A stretch of DNA of 17,525 nucleotides from Cylindrobasidium torrendii FP15055 ss-10 (GCA_000934385.1 KN880820.1:1-17525); one strand, 5' to 3'. Numbered from the stretch's first letter, positions 1-10,740 are shown. Translations and numbers: made by a program. The notes: generated from the letters alone by a model not told the origin.

Positions 1-622
1 CAGTGCCCGTCCATCGTTGATCAGCTCAACACCATCCAAGCCGGCCTCGGTCAGGCGTACCAGGCTTACACGCGCAACCCAAACCGTCTGAACACGAACA
101 CGCTTTGCACCCTCATCAGTCAGGAAACTCAAACTCAGAAGGACGCTATCCTTGCCATTCAAGGCCTCACGCTCAACCCCACTTGCCCGACGCTTGCCCA
201 GAAGCTCGATGCCATCTCCAACGGGCTCTCCACCGCGTACACAAACCTTCTCAATTCGCCGACGACCTTTGCCAACCAGCTTGCATACTGCCAAATCACG
301 ACGGACCTCAGCTTCAGTCAGCGCTCTCAACTCTCGGCGCTCAACCTTGCCGCGTCTGTCACCGGCGTCAACTGCAACAATGTCATTACCCAGAACCGCG
401 CCAACAACATTCTTGCTGGCCTTGGTGATGCGTACTTCGCTTGGCTTGCCACCCCGTCCGCGGCTAACAAGCAGACACTCTGTGCCCTTATTGCTCAGCT
501 TACGCGCGCCCAGAAGGTTCGTGTTCAATCTCTCCCTTCCTGAACTTGCGCTAACCACTCCACAGAACCGCCTGCTCAACAACCTCGGAATCAACGTCGC
601 GACCGTTCAGTGCACCACTTAA
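1..622 (+). CDS. Partial (3' end) of a protein with three tandem Cys-containing repeats
   Basis: The window opens inside this gene. Frame 1 is read from base 1 to 516, then an intron at 517-565 (49 nt, donor GTTCGT, acceptor CCACAG), then an exon at 566-622 ending in TAA. The visible 190 residues form three tandem repeats of 60, 63 and 63 residues. Each starts with a Cys near a helix of the form N-x-(I/L)-x-x-GL-x-x-AY, has a second Cys about 35 residues later, and ends in a helix around LI-x-x-x-T-x-x-QK. The repeats are rich in Asn, Gln, Thr, Ala and Leu with few charges, and the six regular cysteines suggest a secreted or cell-surface helical protein. That location is inference, because any signal peptide lies outside the window. 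I do not recognise the family. The next gene converges on it after 240 bp. Confidence 0.82.
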
Positions 623-862
623 GCTACCTTTGCAATTGTTATCATTTACGACTTCATTTCTTTCTACTCTCCTTGGGATTTATTATGGGACTTTGTACAT
701 TACCGAATGTTGTTTGTATAGTAGCTAGCATGTCCGTCAATGAACGTGATGTTCTCATTTTTTTGCCTGATCATACGTTCGCCATCCAAGTCTCCTCACT
801 TTATCTTTCCTGCTCGATCCATATAAGCCCATTTCCAACAGCGTCATGGTTATTGTGGTCTA

Positions 863-2439
863 TTATATTGTGTGACCTCGTAACTTCCTCGACGCCTGCA
901 AGCAAGCTATAATATCCATCACCCCCTTCCACCCATCTGCTGCTCCTTGTACGACTTGAAGATGTGGAAATAGGAGATCAAGCATCAGGGCCACCTTCCT
1001 CGGACTGCTCAGCGCACGCGTTCTGAAATGGGCGTTCTGTAATCCGTGGTTCGTTGGCACGATGCCGTCCAACGGTTCGTCCGGGATGCTGATATCCATA
1101 GTAAGCTTCACAAGGTGAGGGCAACACCGTGCGAGTGACTGCAGGATACGGTGCGAGACAGGCAGCCGCGACGTCAAGAACAGCGTTCGCATGTTCCGCC
1201 ACCCTTCGAGAGGTGTGTCGTGGATATCCGCCGGTATAGGGCCGTGGTAGGAGAGGTATGTTACGGTGGACATGGTCGTGAGGGGATGGAATATCCGTCC
1301 AGAGATGGGGTCCTCTGGGCTGGGAACGTAGAATTGCGACCCGAATAATGGAGAACCCAGTGTTAGGCTTTCCAGCGTGAGGCGCTCGGCAAGTGCTTCG
1401 TGTAGTGCAGCCATGTCTTCGAGACCGAGTTGCCCATTGATGCTGTCCGAGCCCTCGATGTGAAGTGATTTCAAGGTTGTCGGCGGGAGCAAACCCAGGA
1501 CTGAAATCATAGCCCTTCGGGGGGTCGATATAACCAATGCCTTTAGTGAGGGAAAACCTGTGCTCTTGGCGGTCACCTCCTGGGCTGTAATATTTGGAGG
1601 GAGGATGATGTCGAGGAATTCGAGTGAAGAGAAATGCGACAGGAGTCTGAGGGTCGCCCCGTTGATGCTAAATGAGGACACGGTGAGCGAACGCAATGTC
1701 GAGCTCCTGCATTTCAGCGCGTCACCACCGCCCACATCGGCGAATGCCTGTAAGTTTAGACTTGTTCCCGTAATCTTGAGATTTTCTATAGTGGAAAAAT
1801 GGTACATTGCATTGTAAATGGCGGTAAACGCAATGTCGTCAGACACTGTCTTGTCCTCGAACTGGATTTCGGCGACGCGGAGTTTCGGCGGGGGATGAAC
1901 GTAGAGTATAAGAGAGGCGGCCGGGAATGCCGCGAAGTGGACGTTCATTGTAACACTTTGCAGGCTGGGGAATAAGACCATCGTATTCGGGAGCGCTGCA
2001 AGACGTGCATATACAGTAGACGAGAACGAAGACGAACGCGATACGTTGACGTAAGTCATTTTGTGTACACGTTTCGTATAGAATGTAAGTCGTTCCCAGT
2101 CGGCTTCGGCTACATGATGGGAAATGCACTAGTCAATGTGAACTGCCATTCGTACAGGTTGCGGGAAGGACCGACCAGTCGTTTGTCGGTACTACGCTGA
2201 TGTGGAAGAACATATACCAATGGGAGAAAGCCGCCAAGCTCCTTCCAGAGTGAGTCCAAAGGAGGTCCACTCATGGATTTCGCGGTGCACGCGAGAGAGA
2301 CGAGGGGATGTCGGTATTCTACGCGTCCGCCAGGAAATAGTCTGCCAGGGTTTCCATGGTATATTACATGCGAGGCCAGCTCTTCACAGATTATTCCAAG
2401 CAAGTCTTGGTTGAACAGCACAGTTTCGGCGTAGGACAT
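863..2439 (-). CDS. F-box / leucine-rich-repeat-like protein
   Basis: Two-exon model, complement(863..2109, 2196..2439), giving 496 aa. The start is the first ATG in frame (2439-2437), beginning MSYAETVLFNQDLL. Residues about 8-80 match the degenerate F-box common in Agaricomycete proteins: a leading leucine-rich helix, then HPLVSLACTAKSMSGPPLDS and LWKELGGFLPLVYVLP. After the intron comes ADWERLTFYTKRVHKM, the usual link into the C-terminal part. The rest is a run of irregular leucine-rich segments such as LRSLTVSSFSINGATLRLL, as in F-box/LRR substrate adaptors of SCF ubiquitin ligases. The ligase role comes from the family, and the substrate is unknown. The intron donor is ambiguous (GTAGTA at 2195, or GTACCG two codons away in the same phase). 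The acceptor CATGTAG at 2110 has a good branch-like TTGACT about 20 nt upstream. Confidence 0.83.
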
Positions 2440-2675
2440 GATGGAAAGACGCGAAGAACGATCGAACACGCGACGGTGGCGCAATGAGGGCTCGGCATAG
2501 CTGAAAAAGACAGGAAATATTTGAATAATTATGGCTCGTTCCAGAAAGTGAATTAAACGCGCCTCGAGCCAGCCGGACGCCCCAAAACGAGGTAAGCATG
2601 TGCCGCTGAGATGCCGGATTGATGCCGAAATTAAAACTCCTCGCCACGTCGTTGCGTCCTTCTCTTTCTGCCATC
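2440..2675. promoter_or_regulatory. Shared divergent promoter region of F-box gene and NAA30
   Basis: These 236 bp separate the start codons of two genes transcribed away from each other, so both 5' leaders and core promoters must lie here. The NAA30 side has a short CT-rich leader just before its ATG (TCCTTCTCTTTCTGCC). I see no clear TATA box. Confidence 0.55.
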
Positions 2676-3514
2676 ATGTCCTCCTCGTCTATTGTCTACC
2701 GCCCTTACGTTGGAGAGCCCGACCTCGCGCAGGTTATGGCACTCGTTCAGAGCGAATTGAGCGAGCCGTACGTGATATACACGTTCCGCTACTTCCTGCA
2801 CCAGTGGTACGTCCGGGCATCCTCTTATCGCTGGAGCGCCTGCTGACCGTGCACAGGCCCCATCTTTCCTACCTAGTCAGTGCACCATTGCCTTACATTC
2901 TGGCGCGTCTAAATAGTATCCTAGGCGTATTCTAGCGAGTCCGGAAGCAACCCCATCGGGGTCATCGTCTGCAAGCAGAGCATGCACCGCGACACCTACA
3001 ACAGAGGCTACATAGCCATGCTCAGCGTGGACAAGGCCTGGCGTAAACGAGGCATCGGTTCGTCACTCTTGCCACCTTCACAGCCGCTCTCACGCAAACG
3101 ACTAGACACTTAAAACCTTACCTTTGGTGTGGTTTTTTGTTTGTCCTTTTTGTTTTCTTTAGCCAGCTCGCTTGTCCGCAACTCGATTGAAGCAATGAAG
3201 GACGACGGTGTCGACCAGGTGCGTGACGCGGCCTCTTGGACACGGGCGCTGCCTTGCTGACCACATGTGTTCAGATTGTGTTAGAGACAGAGTACGACAA
3301 CCTCGCTGCCCTTTCACTCTATGAATCGCTCGGCTTCATCCGTGAGAAGCGTCTCTATCGGTTCTATCTCAACGGGAAGGATGCATTCCGCCTCGTTCTG
3401 TCCATTCCCCCAGACGAACGCAAGCCGCCTGTCACACGACCAAGTGCATATCGGGCCATCCAAGTCTCTGACTACAGTGACGACGAGAGCGACGACAGCG
3501 TGTCCTCGCGTTGA
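2676..3514 (+). CDS. NAA30: N-alpha-acetyltransferase 30, catalytic subunit of NatC (Mak3-type GNAT)
   Basis: Five exons: 2676-2806, 2857-2875, 2925-3057, 3163-3218 and 3275-3514, giving 192 aa. Introns are 50, 49, 105 and 56 nt, and every junction keeps frame. The protein is a single GNAT domain. Residues 79-85 read YIAMLSV (the beta strand before the cofactor loop), and R90-K-R-G-I-A95 is the acetyl-CoA-binding R/QxxGxG/A motif. [20 protein letters not shown], followed by a stretch ending [12 protein letters not shown], is diagnostic of Naa30/Mak3 rather than other Nat enzymes. The family acetylates N-terminal Met followed by a hydrophobic residue, co-translationally, with Naa35 and Naa38. 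Exon 2 is only 19 nt. A tail rich in Asp, Glu and Ser follows the domain ([15 protein letters not shown]). The ATG was chosen because the domain starts close behind it and a CT-rich leader precedes it. Confidence 0.94.
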
Positions 3515-4916
3515 ACATGGTCACGGCGACAACCTTGGGCGGGGCGGGGCTCGCTGCGAACATGCAGCGATCGCTACGTGGTGCGCCCAGTAACTTAGTT
3601 GACGGTCTATTCTTCTTTTTCTTTTTCGTCTTGTAGTCGTACCCGCTACCACACTGTATCATCGATAATACGTCTATACTTGTAAACCCTGCTCGTTTCT
3701 TATCTTGGCCTTTGATGAATCTCATTCACATTCCACCTTTTGAATGCGGGATATGTAGAACTTTCGTGTGATAACTTCAAGATATGCACACCGGACGGAT
3801 GGGCTACGGATGGACGGTCAAGAGACTAGTCAGCGAGTGACCTAACGCGTTTTGTCAACCGAAGGTGCGATTCATATAACAGCATCGTTGTCCTTTGTGC
3901 ATCGCGCTAGCTACCACTTTTCCGTCGTGCTCATGACCGCTCCATACAATGATACATTCAACTTGAATCGTCTGAATTTACTTGCTTTATTCCAGCGGGT
4001 GAAGGACTATGCTTAGTCGACTTGGCGTTGGCCTTACTTGAACAGGCTCTCCCAGTCGCGGTGAATTAGGCATGAGGTTGCGGGGATTCGCCGTTGGATG
4101 GCCCAGAACGAAATAATACTCAGAACGCTCTGCTGGAAGGACCGGCAGCGCACAGCGCTCTTCGAATTTCAAGCTTCAAAATCCCAAGAGTCAAAGTCGA
4201 GTCCATCTTATCTCTCGCGTGGATTTAATATACGCACTCCGGTGGCGTCCCTTCGATCACAATTCTATTGAAAAGTGGGTCCAAAAGCTCCAACGGAGAT
4301 AAACGGCACCAAATTCCTCGAACTTGTCTAGCTTTATTCGGCCACTCCCACGAGTGTCATGACCCTGGGTGGTACGTTTGTCGAAAGTTGTCGAAGCGTC
4401 CGTGAACACCCGGGAGGCTGGATTCTGGGCATAGTCCAGCCTTACCCACCTCCTTCGGGTTGGGGTCATACCCGTAGTAACATGACTGTGGATACAATGA
4501 TTGAAGCAAGGCCAAGAACGTGAACGTCAGCGAGTGGTTCACAGTCGGATTGAGTTTGCAGGTTAATAAAAGATGATGTATTAGATGGAGAACACGGGTC
4601 GGGACAAGAATATTGTAGAGGGCATCAAGAAAGACCTAGGGAGAGTCTCTCCGAGATAGTCATGATGTTGTGTCGAAGGAAGGACGGCTAGTGTACATTT
4701 GACTGGGCAACGATATGGACAATGGGATGTTTACATAGTAAATCATAAAACTACATTTTCCGGTACGTTAGCAAAGCGCGACGTGGTACGGATACAGTAC
4801 AAAGACGATTTTTTTGTAGAAAAAATATACAGACGACAGGGATTCCGGAAATTTCTTTCGATTTTGTTGTAGTTTTTGGGCAAAGGATCATACAGCGCGG
4901 CGTGGACTTGGGACGT
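3515..4916. other. Convergent intergenic region with no supported gene
   Basis: These 1.4 kb lie between the 3' ends of NAA30 (+) and the HSF-type gene (-). A T-rich run lies near 3610-3635. Two overlapping minus-strand open frames exist at 4357-4635 (92 codons, no Met) and 4257-4469. Neither has a usable start or a recognisable domain. I saw no repeat or RNA gene. Confidence 0.6.
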
Positions 4917-5782
4917 TCACGTCCTGTACCATTCATACTGCTGCTGAGGCGGTGGTGGGCCTGCAAGCAATCAGCATCATTCACGAATCACCGTCAACAT
5001 TAGAATGTGCAACGCACCTGCTCGCAGAGCCCCGGAGTAGAAATTTTGTGCCAGCGCCTGCATGAGCTGATCCTGCTGCTCGACATTCCGCTGGAATTCG
5101 CTCATTGCCACACGCATGTCGTCGTACTTTTGGTCGAGATCACGGATATGCGACGACGTTTCTGCCTGCATCGAGCTCAAATAGTCAAGCTGAGACTGCA
5201 TGTCGTAGAGCATATTACTGGGAATGTCGCATTGATATGAAGATGAGGCGGCGGGGTTGCTGACGGAGCGCGGTACAGGCGGCTTGCGTCGTATGTGCTT
5301 GAGCTTTTCGATATTGTGCATATTGAAATTCGGGTGGTGGAACGTCCAGCACTGCTCAAGATAGGTAAATGATAAAATGAAGATGATGTGGGCGCCGCAC
5401 ATGCTCGCCATACAATCCGTCGTCGGTCGTCTTGATTTTGTGGAAGTCGTACTTGTTCAACTGTCGAACAAAGGACGCGAAGTTCGAGTGTTTGAAGAAT
5501 TTAGGGAGGATGGAGGCTGTAAACTCATTGATGTCCTAGAAAGAGCGAATAAGCTGATGGCAGCAACGCCGCCAGCGTTTGGCGACACACCTTGACCATG
5601 AAGGTGTCACCGTGAGGGCTCCAAGACACGATATGTTGCACAGAGGGGTCTTCGAGCAACCTAGCGTGCGCCGCGTCACTTCAAGGTGCTACAGTAGCTT
5701 TTGGAACTCACCTATACAAGCGCTTGACGAAGTCGCTGACCAGCGGCATGCTTGCTTCAATATCATCGGCTGGAGGTGGCAT
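4917..5782 (-). CDS. Small HSF-type (Skn7-like) winged-helix DNA-binding protein with coiled coil
   Basis: Five exons on the minus strand: 5782-5712, 5660-5591, 5535-5401, 5351-5018 and 4960-4917, giving 217 aa. Introns are 51, 55, 49 and 57 nt. Residues about 12-115 form a complete HSF DNA-binding domain: [17 protein letters not shown], the W37 strand ([13 protein letters not shown]), the recognition helix [20 protein letters not shown] at 61-80, and the wing end at 93-115 ([10 protein letters not shown], then LKHIRRKP). The form NKYDFHK is closer to fungal Skn7/Prr1 than to canonical Hsf1. Residues about 138-195 look like a coiled coil ([16 protein letters not shown] and following heptads), presumably for oligomerisation. 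No response-regulator receiver domain follows, unlike Skn7. The last exon gives a PPPPQQQ tail. If the last intron is retained, the protein instead ends at TGA 4977 with 216 aa. The target genes are unknown. Confidence 0.92.
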
Positions 5783-7769
5783 AGTGATCGGTGAGGTGTT
5801 TAGTGCGTGTGTAGGGCAGGAGAGACAAGACGAAGCGGAGAGAAAGAGCAGGTGCCCATTGAGTTTTATACCAGAAACAGCGCGTACGGGGGACCTCCAA
5901 TCAAGATTTGTCGATCAGCGGGGTACCTGGTTCGCTGGGTTCGCAGCATCTGGAAAGTCCTGGTCAACGCGCCGAAGAGAACGAAATTGCGGCTTGAGCG
6001 GTTGAACTTCATGGCGAGAGAATTAGATAGATGCTCTTCCGAATACGGCGAGGGTGCTGTCTTGGTGGTCGCTGGGAAGCAGCTCCGAAACGTCGTCATG
6101 TTGTCCGGAGGGATAACGAACCGAACCAAAACTGAATGCTTGCTAGGTCTGAGGTATAGCACGGAGCAGAGAGAGGTCTAGAGCACCTCTTGGAACGGTC
6201 TAGACCATTTCATTGGTTTGTCAGTCGTACCCTCATCACTATCCGAGAGTACTCGTTCTCCAAAACTGAGTGCAGGTATGCCCGTGCACCGAGTCCAAGA
6301 AAATGTATAACAGAAGACATTGAAACGATGGGTGTCGATGAGCAACGTTTGTCACATGCCCTTCTGAAATATAATGGCAAAGATTGGCGTGAAGACTTGA
6401 TTGGGTTGCATATCGGAGGTTATGTTTTTATCAACGGTATTGAAGCAAGCGACAGCGGTACGTAAGCCAGAACACAGAATGCACTTCTCCGCAGGTACTT
6501 CTGATATTCGACAGGACGCGCACAACTTTCTAAGGATCAAGTGCAGTCGTGTACCGGTTGGTCGCTCTACGACTATATCAGTGTTCAATGTCAAGAAGAA
6601 GAATCTACATTTCAAGTTCAGAGGTACGCCATGCGAGCTGCAAAGGAATGCCCGTTGGCTCTTGTGCATGGTAATTGCATTGTCGCAAGCAAGCACATTG
6701 ACAAAACAACGATTTGGTCGGAGAACGTTCGCATTTGGGATGCAAACATAGCCGTAATCTTCCGAATATTTTCATTCCGCGCGGATGGCAATGTCGACAC
6801 TATCCGTGGTCTTGCGAGTCGACGGCGCCCTGAGGCGTGTTGACAACACCGCCGCAAAAATCAGCAACTGCTGCCATGGGTGGGCAAAATAAAGACACCG
6901 ACAATATCATTGAAGTAACTGCAATGAAATGGTTACCGCGTCGAATTCGAGCTCCCTTGTCCAGATACATGCGCGTCACACTTTGCGATCACTTCGCGCA
7001 CCCAAAATGGTCAATCAGGTTTCCATCTTCCCAAATCGTCTTCGCTTCCTGTGACTGAGTTGTAAATCGACGGCCCGGCCTGCTCGAGACTTGTGGGGAA
7101 AAGCCAGTATCAGTCGGAATTCAAAGTTTGTTATCCATGGAGACCTTGGGAAAATACCCCGACATACTGTCTGGGCTGGCCCAAACAATGCATCATGGTG
7201 CGCGTATGGGTCTCCAAGCGCGGGAAACTCGGTCAGAGAGGTAAAGAGGCTCATCTGGCCATCGGGAACGAGTGGAGGAGCGCTATGACCATCAGTCGAC
7301 GCAAGACGATATGGGCACCGAAGTACAAATACATGGTGATTTGCATGACAGAGTAGAATCGCGTCTGAAAGTAGGACGTGGAGAAAAGAAATTTGGGGTG
7401 TGCGTTGTTGGAACACAGTCGTGTCAAGGCCAGCCGAAGTGAGCAAGCCAACGCCGCGCGGGCTCTAAGGCCACTGCCGAGCAGCCCTGAATCTTCATCG
7501 TACTCCCAAGAGGTAGAAAATGCGCATGTTACGTTCAATCAGCGCAATTATGAGGGAATCGAGGGTACGTTACAAGGAATGAGGGGTCCGTGTTACTTTC
7601 ATAGTCCTGCCGAGTTCGTCGGCACAACCCATGCTGGAGAGCGAAGACCTGCTAATAAGAGTGTAACCTTATCAATAGCCATTGGAGCACGCAGCGCTTA
7701 GTAGCCGATTCAAGTCGTCCAGCGAGCTGGATCAGGGTGAGCATGCAGGACGCGCTTTCTGTACCTCAG

Positions 7770-7787
7770 CTGGATCCTAGGATCCAG
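7770..7787. repeat. Perfect 18-bp palindrome
   Basis: CTGGATCCTAGGATCCAG reads the same on both strands over nine base pairs per arm with no spacer. It lies in the gene-poor region, and no function is evident. It could be a dimeric protein-binding site or chance. Confidence 0.75.
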
Positions 7788-8258
7788 ACCACCTTGATGT
7801 CCGTCAGCCGCGGAGAACAAAGAATCGGTTGTGTGTTGCTGAACGCGTCGGGCAGCGCAACGCGCAACGATCACATGAGGGGAGGATGGAAAGATGCAAC
7901 TGCCTGCCGGGTTGCCGAATGCTAAGAAGGACAACGCCACTTTCGAGTGACTTCCAGCCATTGTCATTCACACTCGACAAGGACTTGGATGCGTGTATCA
8001 CAGTATATCTCATGTTCAATCTTTTAAAGATCAGCCTTCGAACGTATATGGCACCGACCTCCCTGATGTGGAACAATGCGCGCGCTCGCTCAAACGAGCC
8101 CAGAAGACCAGACTAGAACCAAGAGAGAGGCGCATGTCATCAGTGAAAAAGTATCCTCCGAGGCGCTTTCTAGGCCTAAGCTATGTCGTCCCTTCAGGTT
8201 CAAGTAAATATCAGTGAGCGGAAAGCGGATCGGCGACGGATTTCGGTCAAGACCATAA

Positions 8259-8282
8259 TGAAGTGCTCGAATGAGCACTTCA
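8259..8282. repeat. Perfect inverted repeat, 10-bp stem with 4-nt loop
   Basis: TGAAGTGCTC, then GAAT, then GAGCACTTCA. All ten pairs are Watson-Crick, so a stable hairpin could form in RNA or extruded DNA. No T-tract follows that would suggest a Pol III terminator, and no TIR-bounded element is evident around it. Confidence 0.75.
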
Positions 8283-9130
8283 ACTCTTCTCCCTCTCCTC
8301 GACCTCGATTCAACCCAGTCTTGTTTTGTGAAAACACCATTGGCTTGATATATGCCCAGGCTGCACCCTAGTTGTCGATGATACTCCCGTCACTCAACAT
8401 TATTAAAGGACCACTTGGGCTTTTAACGGACATTCGGCATTTTCCTTACCGCTGCTATCTCTTCGACACGAAGGCGTGCCGCTCAAAGACGGAGATTGCA
8501 GATTTTCGAGAAGTTCGTGCTCAATATTCAATCTTCTCTTGACATCGAATTTTGAAGGTTCCACTTTACACTGGAAGCTGGCTTCTTAACCTAGACCTCC
8601 AGGCTACAAAGTGTGTACACGCTTATAGAATATAGCATCTACATAGCATGGCTCGCGGCAGGCCAGTACATGCTCAGTGCGGTTGGCCGAAGCGAGCAAT
8701 GTGCTACTTCCACCTTCACTTTTCACAAAAAGTGATTACAGACAGCCCTGCGGCCCACTTTCCGACCTGAGCCCTCTCCTCATCATGCGGACACATAGCC
8801 ATTTCAAGAATTCCTGCAGACCCAATAAGTACATCGGTCAACGCAACCATGCTCCCTCCGACCCACGCCCGTCAGCCACTAGGTACGTGCCGTAGGATTC
8901 TTCACCTCTAATAATGGTCAAACGACAGGCATTGGGCCCCACCAAGATCACGTTCAAGATATGTGATTATGTGCGCAGAACAATGTCAAACGATGTATCC
9001 AAACCGTGGCTAAGGTAGTAAGTAGTAATACCGCTTCTGGCCGTGTGTATCTTCTCGTCCTCTTTCTGTGACGGTCAAGTACTAGTAGTGGTGACCACCA
9101 ATCTGTCGGCGATCATGGTTCCCCAACCAT

Positions 9131-10740
9131 CTAGTTCTTTGCTGGCCAGTTATCCTGGAAGATGTATGCATCCTCAGTCGGTGGAACGACCTTAACAAGC
9201 TTCCCGAGGCGCTCGTCTAGTTTATACGAATCAGCTTAATGGTACACGGAAAGAAGAACAATTCAACGTACAAACCGGGTCGCTGTCTACATGCTTGAAG
9301 TGCTTCAACTCCCACTTCGTTCCCGCTGCTTGCTCGTCCTTGCGTCTCTGGCGTTGATCATTCTACACAAGGTCAGTCGACGAACATAACCATCAGACAA
9401 CTGCAAACCTCAATCTTGGTCTTCTCTCTTGACGCTGCATCAAAGTCCGATTGGCGAATACCCTGAGCGACGAGCTTCCATAACTTCCTCGACTCGAAGT
9501 CCTCCATGTTGTCCACGGAGCCCACAGTGACCTCCTCCTTCGGTGCTTCGACATTGTGGAACGTCAAGCCGGATTTTCCGCCACTTGAGAATTTACTCGA
9601 AGTGTGCCAAAGACCATCGATGACATGCTCGCCGCTACTGCTGCCGCCAGTTCCCGGGGCGGGCGACACGGTGGCCTTGAAGGTGTGTGACTTGCCGCTG
9701 AAGTAACCCTTGCCCTTGTACTCGATAGTGGAGACAAAGTTTCCACCGGAGATGAAGGTGGTGTCGGTAAGCTCGATGTACGGTGAACCATACCAGATGC
9801 CATCGATGCGAAGACGGGGCAGTGTGAGAAGGTACTCGATCGGGGCACCACCGCCATTGGGCGTCACAGTGAGGACAGCATGTCCAATCTGTTTGACGAT
9901 GATGGAACCGGCTGAAAGTAATGAGCCAGGGCGCAGTGCGGATATGATGATGGCGTACAGCTAAAGCTTGTCTTCTGTGCGTTGTGGCCAGTGAGTTTGA
10001 CACCCTTGCTCTTGTTCTCGATACAGTACGCGGTTATGGGCGGGTGGTGGGAAACCTGTTCGACAAGAAGATCCGTTTGTCCGCGTCCGTTGGTATCTGG
10101 CCAGTAACCGTAGAAAAGTCTGAGGGAGGCATGAGGTGGGAAGTGAGGCGATTAGAGGACAATGCGTACTCTCCCAATACGGGATTCAGAGGCCTGGAAG
10201 GCGTAAGCATGGTCAGAAAGGTAAGACGGTGCACGCACTTCTTCTCAGAGCCCATTGACTCATTGCGAGACGTATACTGTCCTTTCAAGGTGCTCTGAAT
10301 GTTGCATTTGAGAACATGGCGCTATCCACAAGAGAAGTAACTCGTACGATGAACCATTTCAGAACAGCCAACGCGCGGTCCTCATCGTTCTTGGCATCGC
10401 CGATGGCGGAAAAAAGCTCAGGCCGTTCGCACCAGTAGGCTGCGCGTCGGTGTGAATAGGATTCGTCGTGTTGACTGAAGCTTGCATACCAGGGAACTCA
10501 GTCAACGATGTTGGTGACAAAATGAACGGAGGTGCCGTCATGGAAGACAAGTCTCCAGAGAAACCCGCAAGCCTGAGTCTGGTGAGCAGGATGTGAAGGG
10601 CATAAACGCGGGCAACGCACGACTTGACGAACGACGTCCAGGTACCGCGTTGTGCGGCGGGGACAGCCTGTTCAGAGTCGGGATCAACGACGCCAGCGAT
10701 AGAGAACGAAAACGCGCACATCTCCAGCTTGTTCAGACAT
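9131..10740 (-). CDS. KES1: Oxysterol-binding protein, Kes1/Osh4-like lipid transfer protein
   Basis: Ten exons on the minus strand: 10740-10720, 10667-10621, 10572-10490, 10439-10348, 10294-10239, 10193-10170, 10119-9959, 9911-9409, 9362-9272 and 9216-9131. They join in frame to 387 aa, and all nine introns are 45-55 nt. The protein is one ORD domain with no PH or ankyrin part, as in short Osh4/Kes1 proteins. Landmarks are AVPAAQRGTWTSFVKS at the N-terminus, the lid and FILSPTSLTEFPAYWCERPE, KPLNPVLGE at about 99-108, and the family fingerprint EQVSHHPP at 128-135, whose His pair binds PI4P in yeast Osh4. C-terminal are LPRLRIDGIWYG and TKIENDQRQRRKDE. The family exchanges sterol for PI4P between membranes (ER and Golgi/trans-Golgi). 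Exons 1 and 6 are only 21 and 24 nt, so automatic gene calls may miss them. The start ATG is followed by MSEQAGD, a typical short leader. Confidence 0.95.

Larger units (their letters stand above)
5783..9130. other. 3.3-kb region without a recognisable gene
   Basis: No open frame here exceeds about 145 codons, most lack an ATG start, and none shows a known domain on either strand. Weak coding-like pieces are 6328-6751 (+), 7375-7666 (+), 7951-8217 (+) and 8914-9018 (+). Three intron-like stretches with GTACGT donors occur at 6458-6494, 7565-7604 and 8883-8928. There is also a hairpin at 8259-8282 and a palindrome at 7770-7787. The right part of 5783-6100 must hold the promoter of the HSF-type gene. 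I found no terminal repeats or transposase motifs. The region could be an old decayed element, an unrecognised gene, or plain intergenic DNA. Confidence 0.5.

Noticed and set aside
2307..2355. Possible 49-nt intron within F-box exon 1 (minus strand, GTAATA to GCGTAG)
   Set aside because: Removing 49 nt would break the reading frame into the conserved HPLVSLAC region, whereas the unspliced frame is continuous.
6328..6751. Possible two-exon gene joined by a 37-nt intron
   Set aside because: The intron is shorter than any convincing one here, and the roughly 128-residue product resembles nothing known. Kept only as part of the gene-poor island finding.
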